The notes under the pieces were generated by a model, which saw only the letters and a program-made list of their open reading frames with translations, was not told the DNA's origin and made no database searches. Position numbers and translations under genes: made by a program. Of a DNA stretch of 64,000 bases, positions 58,320 to 64,000 are shown piece after piece. Within the stretch, counting starts at the first letter, position 1. Each line of letters opens with the position of its first letter. Source of the stretch: JAICKN01 sp036489565 (GTDB lineage Bacteria; Acidobacteriota; Terriglobia; Terriglobales; Acidobacteriaceae); contig DASXFN010000033.1 in assembly GCA_036489565.1 (NCBI GenBank), positions 1 to 64,000 on the forward strand, given 5' to 3'.

Positions 58320-59000
58320 GGTTTTAGATTTAATAACGGAACAACTAAAAGGAAAGACATCATTACGAACAAGAAAAACAATGCGACGTTGAACGAACGC
58401 TCACGCTTCCACGGGAAGGCGCTTGAGGGCGGCCTGAACGGCGCGGGGAAGCGTTTCGGTATCGTCGTTTCACGATTCAATGCATTTATTACTGAGCGGC
58501 TTTTGCAGAGCGCGTTTGACGGCCTGCTGCGTTCCGGCGTGGCCGAAAAAGCAATCAATATTGTCCGCACGCCCGGCGCGTTCGAAATCCCTTCCGCCGC
58601 GCGTACTCTTGCGGAAACCGGAAAATACGACGCCATCATCTGCATCGGATGCCTGCTGCGCGGCGACACCGCGCACTATGACGTGATCGTCAACGAAGTG
58701 ACGCGCGGCATTGGACAATCCGCGCAGGAAACTGGAGTGCCCCATGCCTTCGGAGTTCTCACCTGCGAAACGCTCGAGCAGGCCATTGATCGCGCCGGAC
58801 TGAAGATGGGCAACAAAGGTTTCGAGGCGGCGCAGGCGGCGATCGAGATGGCGAATTTGAAGCGAGCAATCAGCAGTCAGCAGTCGGCTTTCAGCTCCAA
58901 AAAACAGACTCCTCGTTCCGTGCGGAATGGCAAGCGCGTGAGTTCTGCGAAAAAAACTCGCGCGGTATCCACTTCCCAAAAGCGCAAGTCTCGTCGCTGA
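58311..59000 (+). CDS. ribH: 6,7-dimethyl-8-ribityllumazine synthase
   Basis: A protein of up to 229 residues. The RibH core (about residues 46-186 from this start) has FGIVVSRFNAFITERLL, GAFEIPSAA, and GCLLRGDTAHYDVIVNEVTRGI with the catalytic His, followed by FGVLTCETLEQA. It condenses ribityl-aminouracil with a butanone phosphate in riboflavin synthesis and forms 60-mer or pentamer shells. The start is unclear: the ATG lies in a dispersed repeat, and no in-frame ATG occurs nearer the core. The last about 45 residues are a basic extension, partly repeat-derived. It is followed by nusB. Confidence 0.9.
   Translation: MTKGFRFNNGTTKRKDIITNKKNNATLNERSRFHGKALEGGLNGAGKRFGIVVSRFNAFITERLLQSAFDGLLRSGVAEKAINIVRTPGAFEIPSAARTLAETGKYDAIICIGCLLRGDTAHYDVIVNEVTRGIGQSAQETGVPHAFGVLTCETLEQAIDRAGLKMGNKGFEAAQAAIEMANLKRAISSQQSAFSSKKQTPRSVRNGKRVSSAKKTRAVSTSQKRKSRR
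58866..58945. repeat. Repeat-derived sequence in the ribH 3' end
   Basis: AATCAGCAGTCAGCAGTCGGC followed by CAGACTCCTCGTTCCGTGCGGAATGGCA, close to CAGATTCCTCGTCGCTTCGCTCCTCGGAATGACA at 22195-22230. It codes most of the C-terminal extension of RibH. Confidence 0.5.
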
Positions 59001-59087
59001 TCTCAAAACTTCGATCCTGTACACTGAATGCTGACGGCTGAGCGCTGACGGCCCAATGCCAGGCGCTTATTACCAGCTTTCACTCCC

Positions 59088-59516
59088 ATGGGCACCCGCC
59101 GCAAATCCCGAGAGTTGACGCTGCAAATGCTCTTTCAGGCGGACATGGCCAAGCAGCGCCCCGAGGAAGTTCGCAAGACCTTCTGGAAAGAACGCGGCGA
59201 CGTTGCGCCTGATGTTCAGGGCTTCGCCGAGGACCTTTTCCGATCTGCTACCGACCGCGCCGCCGAAATCGACGCCCTGATCGAAGAACATGCGGAGCAT
59301 TGGCGCATGGAGCGGATGGCCGCCGTGGACCGCAACATCATGCGTGCCGCGGTTGCCGAATTGTTAGCTTTCCCGGCGACGCCGCGCGCTGTAGTCATCA
59401 ACGAAGCCATTGAAATCGCGCGAAAGTTTTCCGCGCCTGAGTCGGTGCAATTCATCAACGGCGTGCTCGACAGCGTGGGCCGCAAGCTGGAAGGCGTTCC
59501 GCAGAGTTCGACCTGA
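59088..59516 (+). CDS. nusB: Transcription antitermination factor NusB
   Basis: A 142-residue all-helical protein. RRKSRELTLQMLFQADM starts it, and AAVDRNIMRAAVAELL and RAVVINEAIEIARKFSAPESVQFINGVLDSV are the conserved C-terminal helices. It binds boxA RNA with S10 and supports rRNA transcription. It follows ribH with an 87-base gap, the classic ribH-nusB order. A tRNA-like fragment starts five bases after its stop. Confidence 0.94.
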   Translation: MGTRRKSRELTLQMLFQADMAKQRPEEVRKTFWKERGDVAPDVQGFAEDLFRSATDRAAEIDALIEEHAEHWRMERMAAVDRNIMRAAVAELLAFPATPRAVVINEAIEIARKFSAPESVQFINGVLDSVGRKLEGVPQSST

Positions 59517-59520
59517 AATC

Positions 59521-59564
59521 TCCTGTTTCGGACAGTGGTCGGAGGTTCAAATCCTCCGCGACCA
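59521..59564 (+). other. tRNA-like 3' half fragment
   Basis: GGAGGTTCAAATCCTCC (59541-59557) is a consensus T-arm, followed by GCGACCA. Before it, CTGTTTCGGACAG can fold as a short anticodon-like stem-loop. A 5' acceptor strand and D-arm are absent, because nusB occupies that space. It may be the remnant left by an element that integrated into a tRNA gene, or part of a nusB terminator hairpin (TGGTCG...CGACCA pairs). Confidence 0.4.
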
Positions 59565-59624
59565 ATGATTCTCACGCCTCACTTTCAAAAACCCTTGCAG
59601 GTCGCCTAACAGCGACATCCCAGT

Positions 59625-59685
59625 GTTTCCAAGCTGGGACACCGTATTTATCAGGTTTCTAAACCCGGGATACCGTACCTATAAT
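59625..59685 (+). promoter_or_regulatory. Two 30-bp direct repeats overlapping the VOC gene promoter
   Basis: GTTTCCAAGCTGGGACACCGTATTTATCAG (59625-59654) and GTTTCTAAACCCGGGATACCGTACCTATAA (59655-59684) align head to tail with about 20 identities. The second unit ends in TATAAT (59680-59685), which is a probable -10 box. The repeats look like tandem operators of a repressor. The transcription start would be near 59692, after the ATG at 59684. Confidence 0.5.
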
Positions 59686-59713
59686 GAGCACTGGATCGAA
59701 ATTGGAGTCGTCG

Positions 59714-60160
59714 ATGAACAGCGTACAAATCGAACAGAAGAGCTATGAAATGCCCCCGCGAGAGGGGATTAGCATCGCGTATTTTCTCACCGTCGCTGAC
59801 ATTGGGCGATCGGCTCGCTATTACGAAAAGGTCTTCGGCGCTCGCATTCTGAGCCTGGGCGACGGCAATGCGCCTGGATACCTTCAGCTTGCGAATATCT
59901 GGATGATTCTGAACGTTGGAGGCGGCCCGACCCCGGACAAGCCGACAGTAACGCTCAGCGTCCCCGATCCGAATCACATCAACAGCTTTATGAATTTCCG
60001 CGTCGCGGATATTCAAGCCTGTTATGAATTATGGAAGAGTCGAGGAGCGGAGTTCATCACGGAGCCGATGCCCAAGTACGGCGAGATCCGCTGCTACATC
60101 CGCGATCCAGATGGTTTTATTATCGAGGTCGGACAGAGTACCGACCAGGTCTACGGTTAA
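59714..60160 (+). CDS. VOC (glyoxalase/bleomycin-resistance) family protein
   Basis: A 148-residue protein. ISIAYFLTVADIGRSARYYEKVFGARIL is the first beta-alpha-beta module and ADIQACYELWKSRGAEFITEP starts the second, ending with CYIRDPDGFIIEVGQS, a metal-binding Glu. It could be a lyase or a binding protein; the substrate is unknown. The ATG at 59714 is preferred over 59684 because the latter lies in the -10 box; GGAG lies five bases before it. Tandem 30-bp repeats upstream suggest specific repression. Confidence 0.85.
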   Translation: MNSVQIEQKSYEMPPREGISIAYFLTVADIGRSARYYEKVFGARILSLGDGNAPGYLQLANIWMILNVGGGPTPDKPTVTLSVPDPNHINSFMNFRVADIQACYELWKSRGAEFITEPMPKYGEIRCYIRDPDGFIIEVGQSTDQVYG

Positions 60161-60258
60161 CGCTCATCCTGGATGGGACGCGGATTTAAAAACTTACGGA
60201 TGTCGCTTAACGCCAGCCCAGGCGCGACATAAGTGTAACCGCGATTTTTCGCCAACCA

Positions 60259-61065
60259 TTACACCATTTCATTCATTACAGGATTGCGCAGCGTGCCAAT
60301 TCCTTCCACGTTCACTTCCACGACATCTCCACCGACAATCGGCCCCACGCCCTGTGGCGTTCCGGTGGCGATGAGGTCTCCAGGCAGTAGAGTCATGACG
60401 CGCGAGATATAACGGATGACGACATCGAGCGCGAAGATGAAATCTTTGGTGTTGCCCTGCTGCCGAACTTCTCCGTTGACGCGCGTTTCGACAGCCACGC
60501 CGGCCCAGGGATCAAGCTCTTGCACAACCACTGGCCCGACCGGACAGAAAGTGTCAAAGCCCTTGGCCCGCGTCCACTGTTTGTCTTTGTTCTGGAGGTC
60601 GCGAGCGGTGACGTCGTTCACGCAGGTGTAGCCGAGAATGTACGGGCGGACATCGTCTTCATCGGAAAGATTGTGGCAGGTTTTCCCGATGATGACGCCC
60701 AGCTCGCCTTCAAAGTCCACGCGTTCACTGGCCCGCGGCCGCCTGATATTTTTTCCCGGCGCGAGGATTGACGATGGGGGCTTGAAAAAAATCAGCGGCT
60801 CCGTCGGGACTTCATTTCCCAGTTCGGCCGCATGTTCCCGATAATTGCGGCCCACGCACACGATCTTCGAAGGCTGCACCGGGGCCAGCAATACTGCATT
60901 CACAAAGGGAAGAGAATTTATTTTCTTGCTGGGCAAGTCTTCCAGCTCTTTGTCGGTCTGGTAGGGCGTAATGAGAAGCACGCGCGTGATCACATCCTGA
61001 CCTGCGACGGATTCCACCAGCCCGTACTTCGCTTCTTTGTTCAATTCAAAACGGCAATATTTCAT
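60259..61065 (-). CDS. Fumarylacetoacetate hydrolase family protein
   Basis: A 268-residue protein. KIVCVGRNYREHAAELGNEVP (about residues 67-87) and RVDFEGELGVIIG (with the metal-binding Glu pair) are the FAH family signatures; GYTCVNDVTARDLQ and LLPGDLIATGTPQGVG follow. Likely reactions are hydrolysis or decarboxylation of 2-oxo acids in aromatic or sugar-acid breakdown; the exact substrate is unknown. TATAAT stands 11 bases before the ATG, giving a very short leader. It is divergent from mutY, with overlapping promoter regions. Confidence 0.9.
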   Translation of the reverse strand: MKYCRFELNKEAKYGLVESVAGQDVITRVLLITPYQTDKELEDLPSKKINSLPFVNAVLLAPVQPSKIVCVGRNYREHAAELGNEVPTEPLIFFKPPSSILAPGKNIRRPRASERVDFEGELGVIIGKTCHNLSDEDDVRPYILGYTCVNDVTARDLQNKDKQWTRAKGFDTFCPVGPVVVQELDPWAGVAVETRVNGEVRQQGNTKDFIFALDVVIRYISRVMTLLPGDLIATGTPQGVGPIVGGDVVEVNVEGIGTLRNPVMNEMV

Positions 61066-61177
61066 AGGATTTCCCGATTATAAGACGTGCGTAGGTCTTA
61101 ATATTTGTTTGCGCGCCGCATTGGAGCCTCTCATTTGTCCGACCGCACCTGCGCCCGTACAATTCCCCACAGCCGCA

Positions 61178-62170
61178 ATGCAATCAGAATCAAGCAGGAA
61201 ACTCAACGCGCGTTCTCCGGCGCATTTTCGCCGCAGGCTGCTGCAATGGTACGACGCCAACAAACGCGACCTGCCCTGGCGAAGGAACACCAATCCCTAC
61301 AACGTTTGGCTTTCGGAAATTATGCTGCAGCAAACCCGCGTTGCGGCGGTGATTGACCACTACCAGCGCTTCCTCAAACGCTTTTCGACAGTCGAAAAAT
61401 TAGCCAAGGCCCGGGAAGCCTCGGTGCTGGCCGCGTGGAGCGGCCTTGGTTACTACCGCCGCGCTCGCATGCTTCATGCCGCAGCCAAAAAAATCGTGCG
61501 AGAACATGAAAGCAACTTTCCTCAAACATCCGCTGAGCTCCGCAATCTGCCGGGCATTGGACGATACACAGCCGCGGCCATCGCCAGCATTTCCTTCCGT
61601 GAACCTGTCGCGGTCGTGGATGGCAACGTGGAGCGTGTGTTGGGCAGAGTCTCCGGCAAACATATCGGCGGCGAAAAAGTGTGGGAGTTCGCCGGGCAAT
61701 TGCTTGATGCCAATCGCCCCGGCGATTTCAACCAGGCGATGATGGAGTTAGGCGCGACGGTTTGCCTTCCACATCAACCCACGTGTCCCGTATGTCCCGT
61801 GAGCAATTTGTGCCGAACGCGAGGGGCGCTCGCGCGCGTGGAAAAGCCTTCACGTCAGAAGAAGAGAACCATCCAGTACGCGCTTGATTTCCGCGATGGA
61901 TCTGTCTTTCTGGTGCAACGCGCGCGCGAAGCATCTTTAATGGCGGGAATGTGGGAGTTGCCCGAACTGCCTGCTGCACCGCCTGCAATGACAAGCGCGC
62001 CATCGATGACGCTGCGTCACTCCATCACCGTGACCGATTACACTGTTCAGGTTGTCCGCCAACCCGCTCCGAAAGGAGCCAACGGGAAGTGGGTGCCAAT
62101 ATCCAGAGCCGGTACACTTCCGCTGACCGGATTGGCACGAAAGATTTTGCGTAAAGCAGAAGTTATTTAG
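61178..62170 (+). CDS. mutY: A/G-specific adenine glycosylase MutY
   Basis: A 330-residue repair enzyme that removes adenine mispaired with 8-oxoguanine. SEIMLQQTRV contains the catalytic Glu, LPGIGRYTAAAIASI is the helix-hairpin-helix, and AVVDGNVERVLGR contains the catalytic Asp. CLPHQPTCPVCPVSNLC is the [4Fe-4S] loop. The C-terminal NUDIX-like domain (about 225-330) recognises 8-oxoG. The ATG at 61178 is the first in-frame ATG close to the domain; the frame is open upstream to 61037. Confidence 0.92.
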   Translation: MQSESSRKLNARSPAHFRRRLLQWYDANKRDLPWRRNTNPYNVWLSEIMLQQTRVAAVIDHYQRFLKRFSTVEKLAKAREASVLAAWSGLGYYRRARMLHAAAKKIVREHESNFPQTSAELRNLPGIGRYTAAAIASISFREPVAVVDGNVERVLGRVSGKHIGGEKVWEFAGQLLDANRPGDFNQAMMELGATVCLPHQPTCPVCPVSNLCRTRGALARVEKPSRQKKRTIQYALDFRDGSVFLVQRAREASLMAGMWELPELPAAPPAMTSAPSMTLRHSITVTDYTVQVVRQPAPKGANGKWVPISRAGTLPLTGLARKILRKAEVI

Positions 62171-62266
62171 AATAAGAGGTTCGCCTTAATGATCGGCGAA
62201 TCGAACCGCTGCCGAATTTCGTAAACGACTTTCGAAGTCATTCAAGTTGCCAGGGAGTATCACCTC

Positions 62267-63955
62267 ATGCGGAATGGTTTTATCTTGTTCCTTGTTCTTT
62301 CCACTTCTTTCCTTTTTGCCGCGCCGAAAACCCAGAAACTTGGCCATGATCCCGAGGCCTCCGCGCACTTGCCCGGGCCGGCCATCGCCGCCATGCAAAA
62401 AGTGGACCCGGAGCGGATTCGCGCGCATGTGAAATTTCTCTCCGATGATTTACTTGAGGGACGCGGCACTGGCCAGCGCGGCGGTGACATAGCCGCTGCC
62501 TACATGGCAGCGCAGTTCGCGCTTTACGGACTTAGGCCCGCGGGAGATAACGGAACATTTCTGCAAAAGGTGCCGCTAGTTGGGATCACGCCCGCCGAGG
62601 GGACCACATTCACGCTTGTCCCAAACCGCGGGCCCTCGCTCGACCTCAAACCGCTCGATGAATACGTTGCTTACGATCAGACGCAGCGGACTGAATCCGA
62701 TGTGAATGCGCAGATCGTTTATGTCGGCTACGGCATCGACGCGCCCGAATATAAGTGGGACGACTACAAAGGTGTGGACGTAAAAGGGAAAGTGCTGCTC
62801 ATGCTGGTGAATGAACCGCCCTCGAGCGACGAAAACTTTTTCAAAGGCAGGGCACTGACCTATTACGGGCGCTGGACTTACAAATATGAAGAAGCGGCCC
62901 GCAAAGGAGCGGTCGGCGTCATCCTCATCCACAAAACTGATATGGCGAGTTATCCCTGGGAGGTTGTGCGGAACTCTAACTCAGGAGAGAAATCATATTT
63001 AAAAGCCGAAGGCGCGCCTCAGTTGAAAGTGGCTTCATGGGTGCAGCTCTCCGTGGCAGGAAAACTGGCGGCCATGGCGAACCTGGACATCAACAAAATG
63101 ATCTTCGACGCTCAATCCACGAACTTTCATCCTGTGGAACTGCCGGTCAAATTAAAAGCTCACATGGTCAGCAAGATTCGCCCCTTTTCATCCAACAACG
63201 TTGTGGCCATGCTGCCGGGCGCTGACGCAAAGCTCAAGAGCCAGGCGGTACTCTACACTGCGCATTACGACCATTTGGGCATCCGCCCAGATATGCCCGG
63301 AGACAATATTTATAACGGCGCGGAAGACAATGCGACCGGATGCGGAGTTTTATTGGAGATCGCCCGCGCCTATTCCTTGTCGGAAGAAAAGCCGCGCCGC
63401 TCGATTCTGTTCGCTGCCGTTACAGCGGAAGAGCAGGGACTGTTAGGCTCAGACTATTTGGGAAAACATCCTCCCGTTCCCGCTGGGAAAATTACTTTGG
63501 ATTTGAACTTTGACGACATTCCGGCCCTCGGCGCGCCCGAGGAAGTTGAAGTTTCAGGCGCCGAGCGCACCACGTTCTATTCCGTGGTTTCCGCGATGGC
63601 CAAGGAGTTCCGGCTTGCCATCCGTCGGGATTCAAATCCCGGCGCGGGTTACTACTATCGCTCGGATCACTTCAGTCTCGCTCATGTGGGCATCCCTTCT
63701 TTTTCCGTCAGCGAAGGCTTGAAATATAAGGGCCACACCGAAGCCTGGGGAGAGAAACAGGCCGAGGACTACACCACGAACCGCTATCATCAGCCAAGCG
63801 ACGAGTACCGCCCCGACATGAATTTTATTGGCGACGCGGCCATGGCCCGCTTCGGTTTTGCCCTGGGATGGAAGGCCGCCAGCCTGCAGAATTTAATCGG
63901 CTGGCAGCACGGCGATGAATTTGAGGCGGAGCGGCTGAAGAGCCAGGCAAAGTAA
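62267..63955 (+). CDS. M28-family metallopeptidase with PA domain, exported
   Basis: A 562-residue protein with a signal peptide (residues 1-19). A PA-type insert lies at about 140-280 (QIVYVGYGIDAPEYKWDDYKG). The M28 peptidase domain has the metal ligands in TAHYDHLG, EDNATGCGVLLE and AVTAEEQGLLGS, with the last His in YRSDHFSLAHVGIP. It is probably an aminopeptidase acting in the periplasm or outside the cell. GGGAG precedes the ATG. The stop is followed by a hairpin at 63962. Confidence 0.9.
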   Translation: MRNGFILFLVLSTSFLFAAPKTQKLGHDPEASAHLPGPAIAAMQKVDPERIRAHVKFLSDDLLEGRGTGQRGGDIAAAYMAAQFALYGLRPAGDNGTFLQKVPLVGITPAEGTTFTLVPNRGPSLDLKPLDEYVAYDQTQRTESDVNAQIVYVGYGIDAPEYKWDDYKGVDVKGKVLLMLVNEPPSSDENFFKGRALTYYGRWTYKYEEAARKGAVGVILIHKTDMASYPWEVVRNSNSGEKSYLKAEGAPQLKVASWVQLSVAGKLAAMANLDINKMIFDAQSTNFHPVELPVKLKAHMVSKIRPFSSNNVVAMLPGADAKLKSQAVLYTAHYDHLGIRPDMPGDNIYNGAEDNATGCGVLLEIARAYSLSEEKPRRSILFAAVTAEEQGLLGSDYLGKHPPVPAGKITLDLNFDDIPALGAPEEVEVSGAERTTFYSVVSAMAKEFRLAIRRDSNPGAGYYYRSDHFSLAHVGIPSFSVSEGLKYKGHTEAWGEKQAEDYTTNRYHQPSDEYRPDMNFIGDAAMARFGFALGWKAASLQNLIGWQHGDEFEAERLKSQAK

Positions 63956-63961
63956 CTGTGG

Positions 63962-63981
63962 GGCGGACACTCTTGTCCGCC
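63962..63981. terminator. Hairpin GGCGGACA-CTCT-TGTCCGCC after the peptidase gene
   Basis: A perfect eight-base-arm hairpin six bases after the stop, of the same family as 57359-57378. Position fits a transcription terminator, though no T-run follows. Confidence 0.5.
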
Positions 63982-64000
63982 AAGAGTTCCACATCCACAG

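Noticed and set aside
58190..58400. FMN riboswitch before ribH
   Set aside because: The leader is a dispersed repeat plus an AT-rich stretch; no conserved FMN aptamer blocks were seen.
59521..59564. Complete tRNA gene
   Set aside because: There is no 5' acceptor strand or D-arm; nusB coding sequence occupies the required space.
1..64000. Prophage, secretion system, defence island or biosynthetic cluster
   Set aside because: No integrase, phage structural genes, known defence genes or NRPS/PKS genes were recognised; unknown proteins are few and scattered.

Overview
The window looks like a chromosomal segment from an uncultured or soil member of the Acidobacteriota, most likely class Terriglobia (Koribacter or Sulfotelmatobacter type). 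That placement is an inference. It rests on a diderm envelope gene set (lptD, bamD, exbB/exbD/tonB, secD/secF), the long minus-strand order dus-tgt-yajC-secD-secF-tonB-exbB-exbD-exbD-TPR-accC-accB, moderately high GC, and many short dispersed repeats of the GTCATTCCGA...GGAATGAC and GCTTCGACT...GCTCAGCATGAC kinds. No prophage, CRISPR array, rRNA gene, complete tRNA gene or intact insertion sequence was seen.

Layout. Positions 1-10.3 kb are an accessory stretch: an ArsR regulator with an SRPBCC partner, a broken PP2C phosphatase, a membrane methyltransferase, an unknown zinc-ribbon/membrane protein pair, a YCII protein, an RluA-like pseudouridine synthase with Gly at the usual catalytic Asp, a NIPSNAP protein, a methyltransferase, a toxin-antitoxin pair, a two-gene unknown cassette between direct repeats, a Rap1a/Tai-like protein and GreB. 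Positions 10.5-27 kb hold a receiver protein with a very long disordered tail, BamD, Rpe, transporters, a radical SAM protein, adenosine deaminase, hydrolases and an amino acid permease. Positions 27-38 kb are mostly housekeeping: PcrA/UvrD, L28, FKBP, RidA, Rel, GltX and an RDD protein.

Positions 38.4-43.1 kb form an outer-membrane maturation group: LptD, a DsbA-like thioredoxin and a SurA/PrsA-type isomerase. From 43.1 to 55.0 kb every gene is on the minus strand: tRNA modification (Dus, Tgt), Sec export (YajC, SecD, SecF), a TonB energising system (TonB, ExbB, two ExbD), a TPR lipoprotein and a biotin carboxylase pair. Positions 55-64 kb hold small membrane proteins, a methyltransferase, enoyl-CoA hydratase, RibH-NusB, a VOC protein, an FAH-family hydrolase, MutY and an M28 peptidase.

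Two themes run through the window. First, short dispersed repeats have entered reading frames without breaking them (tgt, dus, and both ends of ribH). Second, nine genes carry a TANNNT box exactly six bases before a start codon without a convincing Shine-Dalgarno sequence, as expected for leaderless mRNAs. Both themes are by-eye observations that a genome-wide count could test.
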